Shown: positions 33,819-42,568 of the stretch, one piece after another | Layout: every line of letters starts with the position of its first letter | How positions within the stretch are numbered: position 1 is the stretch's first letter | Source of the DNA: Phycisphaerae bacterium | Lineage (GTDB): Bacteria > Planctomycetota > Phycisphaerae > UBA1845 | Assembly: GCA_013360585.1 (NCBI GenBank) | Contig: JABWBH010000020.1 | Coordinates: 1-64,000, forward strand | DNA length: 64,000 nt | Reading direction: 5' to 3' | Notes under the pieces: generated by a model | Seen by the model: only the letters and a program-made list of their open reading frames with translations | Told to the model about the DNA's origin: nothing | Databases searched by the model: none | Program-made: the position numbers and the translations under genes

Positions 33819-36800
33819 ATGTACTCGGTCCGAAGGATTTTCGCGCTAGCGGTTCTGCCGCTGTTTTTTGTCGGTCTCCTGGGTCTTCTGCTCGGATGCG
33901 GCGCCAGCCCCTCCGATTTCGACCCGCCGGGCGATGTTCCGCAGCAGCCGGACTCTGATGATCCGCCTCGTGATGACGACGACGATCCGCCTCCGCCGGA
34001 TGACGACCCTGATCTGAACGATCCGCAGGAGGATGACTTGAACCAGCCTCCGCTGGCGAACGCGGGAACCGACCGCTACGTGTACGAGGGGGAGTCGGTT
34101 CCGCTTGACGGAACTCGCAGTCTCGACCCGGAGGGCGAGCCGCTGACGTACTCGTGGACTCAGGTGTCGGGGCCGAAAGGCACGTTGCGCAACGCGACAT
34201 CGGACCTCTGCACGTTTGACGCGCCGGAGGTTGATGCGGATTCGGTGGTGGTCATCCAGTTGGAAGTGTCCGACGGGTACGACACGGACACCGACACGGT
34301 CGCGGTAACGGTCCTGAACCTGACGGACGGACAGTCAAGCGGTCCGGTGGCGGATGCGGGACCGGATCAGGTCGTCGGGGCCGGAGACGTGGTCGTGCTG
34401 GATGCCAGCGCGAGTCGGGGCGACGGATACGGATCCCTCGGGTTTGAGTGGACGCAGATCGACGGGCTTGAGGTGACGCTGGATGATCCCTTCCGAGCGA
34501 CAACCACGTTCGTCGCGCCCACCGTAGCGCAAGAGGTGGAGCTGATCTTTGAGGTGCGTGTGACTCAGAACGGGAAGTCGGCGGTGGATCAGACGCACGT
34601 GACGGTGGTTCCCGACGGGTCCGGGGGCGGCGGAGGCGGAGGCGGAGGCGGCGGGAACGGGAGCGGAAACTCGCCGCCGACGGTGTCGGATCAGAACGCT
34701 TCGACCGAGCGCGGGGTCGGTCTGACCCTAACGCTGCGCGGGCGTGACGCGGACGGCGACGACCTGACGTTTGAGATCGTAAGCGCGCCGACCGGCGGCG
34801 TTCTCGGTGCGCTGGACAACTCCCGGCGGTCGACGGCGACGGTGGCGTATACCCCTGACGACGACTTCACAGGCACGGACTCCTTCACCTTTCGTGCCAA
34901 CGACGGGACGGACGACTCAAACACGGCGACGTTCTTCATCTCCGTGTCGGGCGGGCCGCTCGTGTCCGATCAGGATGAGTACACACTGGAAAGCACGGGC
35001 GTTCAGATCACACTGGAGGGCAGCGACCCGGAAGGTGACAACCTGACGTTCTTCATCGAGTCCGGTCCGCGCGACGGTCTGCTGGGCGCTCTCGACAACA
35101 GCGCCCCGTCGTCGGCGACGGTGACGTACACGCCGCGAGCGAACTTCAGCGGGACGGATTTGTTCACGTTTTATGCGTCGGACGGGTCGGAGGAATCCGT
35201 GTCGGCGACGGTTGAGGTGACCGTGTACCCGACGGTGGAGTTCACGATCAACCCGATCGAGGGGCAGCGTCCGCTGAACGTGACGGGTGCGGCGCGCACG
35301 CGGAACGGCGCCCCCTTGCCGGAAGGGACGTATACGTGGACATTCGACGGGGCGAAGGACTCGGGCTCAATGAACACGCACAAGCAGCGCACGCGCACGT
35401 TTTCGACGGCGGGCGTGCATACGATCGCGCTGTCGATCGCCCTGACGGGGATCGTGGGCGAAGTGGCCTGTCATGAGGCGCAGACGGGACGCGCGCAGGC
35501 CGAGGCGACGGTCCGTCCGACGGTGCAGGGTTACGTCCGCAACGGAAGCGGCCAGCCGGTCAGCGGTGTGACGGTCTCCGCCAACAACGGCGGATCGACG
35601 AGCGTGACGGACGGGAGCGGACAGTACATCGTGCATGTGCCGTATCAGTGGTCGGGCACGGTGACGCCGGAGCGCTCCGGGACCACGTTCAACCCCACGT
35701 CGCGAACCTTCGGAACCACGACGGCGGACCGCTCGAACGAGAACTTCACCGCAAGCGGCGACAACGTGGCTCCGGACGCGGATGCGGGGCCGGATCAATA
35801 CGTCCTGGACGCGGACGGAAACGGATCGGAGTCAGTGCGCCTCGACGGTCGCGGCAGCCGGGACTCGGACGGCACGATCGTCAGTTATGAGTGGTTCGAC
35901 AACGGGAACCGGATTGCAACCGGGCAGCGTCCGAACGTCACGCTGGCGGTCGGGCGGTACACGATCCGGCTGACGGTGACTGATGATCGCGGGGCGACGG
36001 ACTCGGACACGGTGAGCATCGAGGTTGCGGCGCCGGGCGCCGGGTCGCGGTACTTCGTAGACGGCGACGATGTCAACGCTTCGGACAGCAATCCGGGGAC
36101 GGAGGGAAGCCCCTTCAAGACGATCCAGCGGGCGGCCGATCTGGTGAACCCCGGCGACACGGTGGTCATCAAGGCGGCGACGTACCCGGTTCCGTCGGGG
36201 CGCAACTACGTGGTGTACCTGACGCGCAGCGGGATCAGCGGCGCACCGATCACCTTCGAGGCGTTCGGCGACGGCGAGGTCATTCTTGACGGAACCGGCG
36301 GAAGCGGGACGGTGTTCTACGTGGACGGCAACAGCCGATCGGTGGATCACCTGGTGATCCGCGGGCTGACGGTGACGAAGGGCAACCTGCACGGGTTGTA
36401 TCTGCGCAACTGCAATTACGTTCTGGTGGAGCGATGCCGGTTCACGTACAACCGCGGCCACGGCGTGGCGATCTTCAGCGGCGGGTACGCCTCCGGCGGG
36501 TCGTATCAGACGGTGCAGCGGTGCGAGATCGCGTACAACGTGCTCTCGGGCATCCGGGCGGGGAACAACCTGACGCACGCGATGCCGCATCACGTGACGA
36601 TCCAGTACAACCACATTCATCACAACGTGAACGAGGACACGCCGGGCAACACGGACGGGATCGGCTGCTCGGGCACGGGGAATGATTACTCGGTCGTGCG
36701 CGGCAACGTCATTCACGACAACAGCGACGACGGGATCGACATCGGTCAGGGCGCGAAGTTCCACCTGGTCGAGGGGAACGTGATTTACAATCACAATTAT

Positions 36801-37493
36801 CCGGGCGGCGACGGAAGCGGCCTGAAGATGGGCACGTACGAGTCGAACCTGACGCCGGGCGGCGGGCACACCGTCCGTTACAACGTGATCTTCGGGAACA
36901 AGAACCGGGCGTTCGACCTGGCGGGAAATTACCGCGAGACCAGTGCGAAGCCCGAGCCGATCGTGTTGTACAACAACACCACGTTCGATCATCCGAAAGA
37001 TCTGATTTACATGGAGGAGGGGGACCTCATCCTGCGCAACAACATCGCGTGGGACGTCGACAACGGGACGTACTGGAGCTGCCGCCTGCGCGGGCACGAG
37101 GGGAACAAGCCCGAGGCGGATTCGGATTACAACCTCTGGAAGGACCGGTACATCAAGGACTGGGACCAGCGTCTGCGCACCGATCTGGACGGACGCTCGA
37201 CGGACCGGAATCCGCAGTTCCGCGATTCGGGGAACCTGACGGTAGAGACGGACCTGGACAGTCCGGAGTTCGGGCGCGTGCAGGGGCTGGAGCTGCTTCA
37301 GGGATCGCCCGCGATCGACGCCGGGGTGGAGATGCACGCGGAGTTGCAGCGTCTGCTGGATGCGGCGCAGCGCGCGGGCAAGCAGACCTGGGTGGACGCG
37401 CTGACCGCGGCGCTTCAATATCTGCCGGGGCCGATGTCCTTTAACGGTAGCGCGCCGGACATCGGGGCGCTGGAGTCCAACGGAATCAACTAG
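33819..37493 (+). CDS. Large multidomain PKD/cadherin-like/beta-helix lipoprotein
   Basis: A 1224-residue protein. The lipobox is LLGLLLGCG (Cys about residue 27), followed by an Asp/Pro-rich linker. Two Ig/PKD-like domains (about 72-270), a Gly-rich hinge, two cadherin-like Big_9 units (SATVTYTP, FSGTDLFTFYASDG), a PKD unit, a carboxypeptidase-regulatory-like unit (VRNGSGQPVSGVTVSANNGG), another PKD and a right-handed parallel beta-helix (about 750-1170: YFVDGDDVNASD, SGIRAGNNLTHAMPHH, NTDGIGCSGTGNDYS) follow. The helix resembles polysaccharide lyases or epimerases; active-site residues cannot be confirmed. It is divergent from the exosortase pair and lacks a C-terminal sorting tail. Confidence 0.85.
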   Translation: MYSVRRIFALAVLPLFFVGLLGLLLGCGASPSDFDPPGDVPQQPDSDDPPRDDDDDPPPPDDDPDLNDPQEDDLNQPPLANAGTDRYVYEGESVPLDGTRSLDPEGEPLTYSWTQVSGPKGTLRNATSDLCTFDAPEVDADSVVVIQLEVSDGYDTDTDTVAVTVLNLTDGQSSGPVADAGPDQVVGAGDVVVLDASASRGDGYGSLGFEWTQIDGLEVTLDDPFRATTTFVAPTVAQEVELIFEVRVTQNGKSAVDQTHVTVVPDGSGGGGGGGGGGGNGSGNSPPTVSDQNASTERGVGLTLTLRGRDADGDDLTFEIVSAPTGGVLGALDNSRRSTATVAYTPDDDFTGTDSFTFRANDGTDDSNTATFFISVSGGPLVSDQDEYTLESTGVQITLEGSDPEGDNLTFFIESGPRDGLLGALDNSAPSSATVTYTPRANFSGTDLFTFYASDGSEESVSATVEVTVYPTVEFTINPIEGQRPLNVTGAARTRNGAPLPEGTYTWTFDGAKDSGSMNTHKQRTRTFSTAGVHTIALSIALTGIVGEVACHEAQTGRAQAEATVRPTVQGYVRNGSGQPVSGVTVSANNGGSTSVTDGSGQYIVHVPYQWSGTVTPERSGTTFNPTSRTFGTTTADRSNENFTASGDNVAPDADAGPDQYVLDADGNGSESVRLDGRGSRDSDGTIVSYEWFDNGNRIATGQRPNVTLAVGRYTIRLTVTDDRGATDSDTVSIEVAAPGAGSRYFVDGDDVNASDSNPGTEGSPFKTIQRAADLVNPGDTVVIKAATYPVPSGRNYVVYLTRSGISGAPITFEAFGDGEVILDGTGGSGTVFYVDGNSRSVDHLVIRGLTVTKGNLHGLYLRNCNYVLVERCRFTYNRGHGVAIFSGGYASGGSYQTVQRCEIAYNVLSGIRAGNNLTHAMPHHVTIQYNHIHHNVNEDTPGNTDGIGCSGTGNDYSVVRGNVIHDNSDDGIDIGQGAKFHLVEGNVIYNHNYPGGDGSGLKMGTYESNLTPGGGHTVRYNVIFGNKNRAFDLAGNYRETSAKPEPIVLYNNTTFDHPKDLIYMEEGDLILRNNIAWDVDNGTYWSCRLRGHEGNKPEADSDYNLWKDRYIKDWDQRLRTDLDGRSTDRNPQFRDSGNLTVETDLDSPEFGRVQGLELLQGSPAIDAGVEMHAELQRLLDAAQRAGKQTWVDALTAALQYLPGPMSFNGSAPDIGALESNGIN

Positions 37494-37524
37494 CGTCATG
37501 ATGGCGAAGCCTGCGGCGCAGGAC

Positions 37525-37548
37525 GGATCGCAGACCTCCGGTCCGCAT
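37525..37548. repeat. Dispersed palindromic repeat, copy A
   Basis: One of four near-identical intergenic copies around the core GACCTCCGGTCCGC, preceded by GGATCG. This copy has AGACCT in place of GGACCT. It lies between the beta-helix lipoprotein and the deacetylase gene. Confidence 0.65.
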
Positions 37549-37582
37549 CCCGGTTTTCCGTCGCAGGGCGGACATGACTTAT

Positions 37583-37605
37583 GTGCGGGCCGGAGGTCCG
37601 CGATC
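37583..37605. repeat. Dispersed palindromic repeat, copy B (inverted)
   Basis: Inverted copy (CCGGAGGTCCGCGATCC) 35 bases from copy A, so the pair could form a large hairpin. It overlaps the spurious first codons of the deacetylase frame and is the reason for choosing the downstream start. Confidence 0.65.
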
Positions 37606-37619
37606 CGGAGGCGGCGGGC

Positions 37620-38564
37620 GTGAAGGAGCAGGTCTGGTCGCTGGTCTCTGAATTGATCTGGCGAATGCGTCGCGGGCCGTGCCTGGCGGTGCTGACGCTG
37701 CACCGGGTCGGGGCGGACCTGACGATCCAGCCGGACGCGGTGGCGCGGATGTTCGCGTACCTGCGGCGTCATTTCCGGATGATGCTGCCGTCGCAGTGGA
37801 CGGGGGGGGTGTCCGAGCCCTCAGCGATGATCACGATCGACGACGGGCACGAGGATGCGCACGACGTCATTTACCCGCTGGCGCGGCGCGAGGGCGTTCC
37901 GCTGGTGATCTGCGTCCCGACGGATTATTTCCTGCGCGATCGGTGGTTGTGGTTCGACCGGCTGAACTGGGCGATCGCGCAATGCCGCGGGACGCCGCAA
38001 GTCCGCGTCGGAGGCGAGACGTTTTTCCCGGATCACCGCCCGAGCGTCGTCGCGTTCAAGATGCACGTGAAGTCGCTCTCCCGGTCCGAGCGGGATGCGA
38101 TCGTTGAGGATCTGATCCGCATCGTCGGACGAGAGCCGCCGGCGGTCATGCCGAAGGAATACCGCCCCGTCCCGCGGGAGGCGATGCGCGGCATGCTGGC
38201 GACGGGGACAGTCGAACTTTGCGCGCACAGCGTCACCCATCCGGTCATGACGCGCCTCGAAGACGCGGAGCTGCGCGAGGAGCTGGCGCGCGGTCGTGCG
38301 GAGCTGGAGGCGTTTTCCGGAAGGCCCGTCGTCGCGTTCTGCTACCCGCACGGGCAAGCCGGGACGTTCGACGATCGAACGCAGGCGGCGGTGGCGCAAG
38401 CCGGTTACCGGATCGCGTTCACGAGCGTGCCGGGCGTCAACCGTCCACGATCGTTCGATCCGCTGCGCCTGAGGCGCATTCACGTTCATCCGCGACTTAG
38501 CATGTTCACGCGCGAGCTGGCGGGGCTGGGCGGTTGGCGGCGGCGGCTGGCAGGGGCGGATTGA
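37620..38564 (+). CDS. Polysaccharide deacetylase (NodB domain)
   Basis: A ~314-residue protein from GTG 37620; the ATG at 37581 lies inside a dispersed repeat and is not preferred. NodB motifs are present: TIDDGHEDA (Asp-Asp pair), HSVTHP (metal-binding His pair) and CYPHG. It removes N- or O-acetyl groups from polysaccharide, likely an exported polymer. There is no obvious signal peptide; the N-terminus is short and hydrophobic. It is convergent with the sulfotransferase and acyltransferase genes and close to the exosortase pair, as in XrtA-type exopolysaccharide loci. Confidence 0.88.
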   Translation: MKEQVWSLVSELIWRMRRGPCLAVLTLHRVGADLTIQPDAVARMFAYLRRHFRMMLPSQWTGGVSEPSAMITIDDGHEDAHDVIYPLARREGVPLVICVPTDYFLRDRWLWFDRLNWAIAQCRGTPQVRVGGETFFPDHRPSVVAFKMHVKSLSRSERDAIVEDLIRIVGREPPAVMPKEYRPVPREAMRGMLATGTVELCAHSVTHPVMTRLEDAELREELARGRAELEAFSGRPVVAFCYPHGQAGTFDDRTQAAVAQAGYRIAFTSVPGVNRPRSFDPLRLRRIHVHPRLSMFTRELAGLGGWRRRLAGAD

Positions 38565-38647
38565 CGCGGGAAGTCCACGTCACATCGGGCGTGAGAAACT
38601 CGCCCCCATCAGCGCGCTTGCGCGGGTGGAAGCCCGCGGCTGGGCGG

Positions 38648-39493
38648 TCAGGGTTTGCCGGCGGCTTCGGCGCGGCGGCGGCGTTCGCCTTCGCGGCGAT
38701 GTTCGGGAAACGCCCACTCCAGCAGGCGCTGCGGCACGAGGCGTCTGACGAGCGGTTTGACCCAGCCGAGCGCGCCATCCTCGAAGGCGTCGCGCACGCG
38801 CGTCAGGACGCGGTCGCGGAACGTGTCATGATTGAGTTCGGCGCGGACGCGCAGATCTTTCGCGGAGAGAGGGAACCCGACGAACTGCGCCAGTTCCGCG
38901 GCGACGGCGTCGGGCTGCTGAACGCATCGCTCGTAATGCAGCTCGAAAGGTGTCACGCCGCACTCGGCGAGGGCGGCGCGAGCCGCGTCGAGGTGGTCGC
39001 GTGCGAGGCCGGCGATCGCGGCCGGCGACAATTCACCGAGAATCTTGCTGTGATTGCGGACGATGCTGTGATAGATGCCCTCACTGCGGCGGTGAACCAG
39101 GATGAACCGGGTCGTCGCGCGGTCGAGCAGCGGCAGCCAGAAGGGCAGCGTGAAGCAAAGACGCACGTCTTTCCAGACCCACGGCGAACGCTCGTTGTAG
39201 AACGCGAGGAAGCGGCGATGGCGCTCCTCCGGGACGATCGTCCGGATCCGCTCGCGCACCTCCGGCGTCACCGGCTCGTAGCGCCAGGTGTTGTGATGCG
39301 GAAAGCCGGCGCGGCGGAGGAGATCGACGTTCAGGTCGAGCAGGTCGCGGGCTTCGAAGTAACCGAGCGGGTTGGCGTCGCTGGCGGGGGCGGCCTGCTC
39401 GCCGACGAAGTACCCCTGTCCGGCGAAGATGCCGGCGGTCATGCTCGTTCCGGAGCGCGCCATGCCGGTGATGATGACGTTCGGTCGGTTCAT
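38648..39493 (-). CDS. Sulfotransferase
   Basis: A 281-residue protein. The PAPS-binding P-loop is GMARSGTSMTA near the N-terminus, and the 3'-phosphate-binding region is FILVHRRSEGIYHSIVRNHSK. It transfers sulfate from PAPS to an acceptor such as a sugar. The C-terminus is Arg/Glu-rich. The start overlaps the end of the acyltransferase gene by 4 bases. Sulfated surface glycans are frequent in Planctomycetota, which fits the setting. The acceptor is unknown. Confidence 0.9.
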   Translation of the reverse strand: MNRPNVIITGMARSGTSMTAGIFAGQGYFVGEQAAPASDANPLGYFEARDLLDLNVDLLRRAGFPHHNTWRYEPVTPEVRERIRTIVPEERHRRFLAFYNERSPWVWKDVRLCFTLPFWLPLLDRATTRFILVHRRSEGIYHSIVRNHSKILGELSPAAIAGLARDHLDAARAALAECGVTPFELHYERCVQQPDAVAAELAQFVGFPLSAKDLRVRAELNHDTFRDRVLTRVRDAFEDGALGWVKPLVRRLVPQRLLEWAFPEHRREGERRRRAEAAGKP

Positions 39494-40785
39494 GCTTCCC
39501 CCGTCTCCGTGGGTTCCGGGGGCGGCGGATCATGACGCACATCGTCCGGGTCGCGCAGGAATCGCCCCGTCGGCCAGACCGGACGCGTGAAAAGCAGGCG
39601 GTTCTTCAGTGTTGGTCTGCCGAGCAGGAGATCGCAACCGGCGCGCGGCTCCGCAAGCCAGCGGCGCTTGTGCTCCGTCAGGCCTCCGAGGAAGTCGTAG
39701 GTTCGGACGCCTTCCTCGATCAGGCGCTCGATCGACCACTGCCGCAGGGCGTTGCCGACGCCTCGGGGGGCGGAAGGGTCGAAGCCCTCCTGCATCTGGT
39801 GGTAGACGCCGTCGTACACGTATCCGAGCTGGACCGCGGCGACCTGTCCGGCGAGCCGCGCAGCGTACATCCGCAGCCAGCCCCTGTTCCGCGCCCGCGG
39901 AGCAAACTCACGGTAGAAGTCCGCCTCCTTCGGTTTCCGCACAAAGGAACCGCGCAGCCCCGCTGCCGACCAGCGCAGGTCGTTGAGGCGGAAGAGCGTC
40001 TCCAGCGCTTCCGGAAGCGGCGTGGTATCACAATACCTCTCAAACTGGACCCCAGCGGTGGTCAACTGCTTCATCCGCCGCCGCAGCATTGATCGCGCGT
40101 TGCTCGACAACCGGGCGAAGAACGCCTCGAACGTGTCCGGCAGGGGAACGCACGAAAACGTTCGCTCGCGGGATTGCACGCGCCAGCCGAGGTTGTCCGC
40201 GCCCTCTCGGATACGCTCCGCCGCGCCGGTCCACCCGGCAAGCTTCGTCAGCCACATCACATCCCAGCGATCGCCGCGCACCTCAAGGGCTTGCAGAAGT
40301 CCGGCTCCTGTGCCCTCGCATCCGCGCCGCACGATTACATCCGGGTATTCCGCGCCGCAGAACGTGTCTCCCAGAACGCGCAGACATCGGAAACGAACGA
40401 GATTGACCAGCCGCATCGACGCCACGTAGAAGGGCGCCAGCCCGACAAGGCGTCCGCAGGCGTCTCGCGCCGCGACCGCCAGCACGTGCGCTTCGGGCCG
40501 CACCGTGCGCATCCACGATCGAACCCAGTCCGGAGTCAGAAACAACGTGCGGGAGGGGGAGTCGGAAAGCAGGTCGTCCCACTCCGCCGCGATCGCTTCG
40601 AGGACTGCGGCGCTCTCGATCACGTCGCACGATGGCGCCGCGGCGCCACCGCGGGTCCGCACGTCGTTCGGCGGGATTGCCTGTGCATCCGGATTCAAAC
40701 GACCTGACACGGTTGTAGCCTGCGCATCCACGCCCGTGATATTACACCTTCCGACCTGAGGTCCGTCCAACATCGCCTGGCGCAT
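39490..40785 (-). CDS. GNAT-fold acyltransferase (CelD/BcsL/FemAB-like)
   Basis: A 431-residue protein. Residues 1-60 are low-complexity; from about 65 two GNAT-like domains run, with the FemAB/CelD pattern TLFLTPDWVRSWMRT, ARLSSNARSMLRRRMKQL, NDLRWSAAGLRG and HQMQEGFDPSAPRGVGNALRQWSIERLIEEGVRTYDFLGG. CelD-like proteins acylate polysaccharides; FemAB-related ones occur in PEP-CTERM exopolysaccharide loci. The start is uncertain (ATG 40773 is an alternative). It overlaps the sulfotransferase gene by 4 bases. I infer acylation of the polymer handled by the neighbouring genes. Confidence 0.85.
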   Translation of the reverse strand: MRQAMLDGPQVGRCNITGVDAQATTVSGRLNPDAQAIPPNDVRTRGGAAAPSCDVIESAAVLEAIAAEWDDLLSDSPSRTLFLTPDWVRSWMRTVRPEAHVLAVAARDACGRLVGLAPFYVASMRLVNLVRFRCLRVLGDTFCGAEYPDVIVRRGCEGTGAGLLQALEVRGDRWDVMWLTKLAGWTGAAERIREGADNLGWRVQSRERTFSCVPLPDTFEAFFARLSSNARSMLRRRMKQLTTAGVQFERYCDTTPLPEALETLFRLNDLRWSAAGLRGSFVRKPKEADFYREFAPRARNRGWLRMYAARLAGQVAAVQLGYVYDGVYHQMQEGFDPSAPRGVGNALRQWSIERLIEEGVRTYDFLGGLTEHKRRWLAEPRAGCDLLLGRPTLKNRLLFTRPVWPTGRFLRDPDDVRHDPPPPEPTETGEA

Positions 40786-41000
40786 CGACGCCGTGCGACG
40801 GGGTATCTATCGGTCAGCATCAGGACGGACAGGCGCGGCGCACGGTCCGTTGCGGCCTCGAGGACGGACCTGCCGGCGGACCGCGCAGATTCCGCCCGAC
40901 CGCCGTCGAAAGACCGCTCGCGCCCCAACCGATAACGCTGGTGGTCGGACCGCGCCTCTCGGCGGGTCCGTCAGGACAGGATTCCCGGAGGAACCCGCAG

Positions 41001-42500
41001 ATGAAACTTGCAATGTGGCGCGTGGCGACGGCCGGTCTGATCGTCGGGGCGTTGGCGACGGGGTGCGGCTGGAACGCCTCCGATCTCTTCGCGGACGGCG
41101 GCGGGGGCGACTTTCTCGTCACCGGGCGGACGCTTTCTCACTTCGAGGCCGTCCAGGTGGACCCGCGCTCTGAGGACTCGGCCGGTCCCTTGTTCGTAAA
41201 ATCCGCGGACCTCGACGGCGACGGGCGACTCGACCTGGTGACGGCGTGGGCGCAGTCTCAGCCGGTTCAGATTCACCTTCAGCGCGTCGGCGACGACGGC
41301 GAAGTCGGATTTCAGACCACGACGCTTGCGGGCAACATCCCGGTCACGATGACGGCGGATCTCGCCGTCTCGGACCTGGACGGCGACGACCGCCCGGACG
41401 TCATTTTGATGGCGAAGAGCCGCAACCTCGACGACACGGCGCAGGCGACGCTCGACGGAGCGATCCTTGTTTTCTTCGGACCGGAGGACGCCGCCGCGCT
41501 GACCGACCCTCTGCAGTGGCAGGAGGTGTTGCTGACGACTACGGCGCTGACCGGCGCCGGATCGCTCGATCCGACCGACCCCGAGACCGGCGGTTACACC
41601 GCGATGGATGTGGGCGACGTGGACCTGGACGGCGATCTGGACATCGTCGCCGCGCTGAACAGCGAGGCCGAGGAGGACGAGGAAGAGGCGTCGGGGCGGG
41701 TCGAGCTTTTCTCGAATCCGGGCGTCGCGCGGGCGCGGCGCGGGGGGGAGTGGGCGCGGTTCCGGCATACCGGGACGGGGGAGTTGTCGCTGGAGGTCCG
41801 GCAGAGCACCGTGAAGGACGTGATGCTGCTGGACGCGGACCGTGACGGCGACCTTGACGTCGTGCTGACGCGGCCGGACGCGGCGAGCCTGAACGTCCGC
41901 TGGTTGAGCAATCCGGTCATCCGACTTGAGGGATTCCCGGCGGAGTGGGCGACGAACACGATCGGACAGGTGGCGACCTCGGCGGATGTGCTGGCGTCGG
42001 GCGATCTCGACGGCGACGGCATCGCGGACGTGATTGTGCGGTCGAACGCGGGACGGGTCATACAGTGGTTCCGCGGTCCGCGCACGCCGTCGATCTCGCG
42101 CAACGTTCCGTGGCAGGTGTACACGCTGGCTGAGTTCCGCGAGCGCACCCCGCAGGGCATGACCGTGGCGGACGTCGATCTGGACGGGCGTCCGGAGGTT
42201 GTCATCGCCGCGGAAGGGGGGATCGCGTACTTCGAGCCGGGGGACTCCGCGTTCGAGCAGTGGCGCGAGCGCCTCGTTGTGGATGACCTGGCGGGCGAGG
42301 GCAACCCCGACGCGCCGCCGACGACCGATCCGCTGGTGGAGCCTGGCGACGTCGCGGGCGCGACGCTGACGCGTTCGATCCACGCGGCCGACCTGGACGG
42401 CGACGGAGCGGTGGACTTCATCGCCACGCTCGACCGCAGCGGCCTGTCCGGACTGACCAACGACGCCCTGGTCTGGTTCCGCAGCACGCTGAACCCGTAA
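41001..42500 (+). CDS. FG-GAP/VCBS repeat lipoprotein
   Basis: A 499-residue protein from ATG 41001 (GGAGG upstream). Lipobox LATGCG. Six or more Ca-binding-type Asp-rich repeats follow (SADLDGDGRLDLVTAW, VSDLDGDDRPDVI, DVDLDGDLDIVAAL, DADRDGDLDVVLT, GDLDGDGIADVIV, DVDLDGRPEVVIA, ADLDGDGAVDFIA), expected to form a seven-bladed beta-propeller. Such proteins are extracellular or surface-bound and bind other proteins or carbohydrate. It is divergent from the acyltransferase gene. No enzymatic motif is visible. Confidence 0.85.
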   Translation: MKLAMWRVATAGLIVGALATGCGWNASDLFADGGGGDFLVTGRTLSHFEAVQVDPRSEDSAGPLFVKSADLDGDGRLDLVTAWAQSQPVQIHLQRVGDDGEVGFQTTTLAGNIPVTMTADLAVSDLDGDDRPDVILMAKSRNLDDTAQATLDGAILVFFGPEDAAALTDPLQWQEVLLTTTALTGAGSLDPTDPETGGYTAMDVGDVDLDGDLDIVAALNSEAEEDEEEASGRVELFSNPGVARARRGGEWARFRHTGTGELSLEVRQSTVKDVMLLDADRDGDLDVVLTRPDAASLNVRWLSNPVIRLEGFPAEWATNTIGQVATSADVLASGDLDGDGIADVIVRSNAGRVIQWFRGPRTPSISRNVPWQVYTLAEFRERTPQGMTVADVDLDGRPEVVIAAEGGIAYFEPGDSAFEQWRERLVVDDLAGEGNPDAPPTTDPLVEPGDVAGATLTRSIHAADLDGDGAVDFIATLDRSGLSGLTNDALVWFRSTLNP

Positions 42501-42568
42501 CCTCCGACCCGCGGGCGTGAACGTCTCCGGATTGAGCGGCGCCGGTTCTGGCGCACAATGCCACGCGA

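Noticed and set aside
35832-37772. 646-codon minus-strand frame opposite the beta-helix gene
   Set aside because: GC-driven antisense frame; His/Arg/Val-rich with no recognisable motif, and the plus-strand protein is clear.
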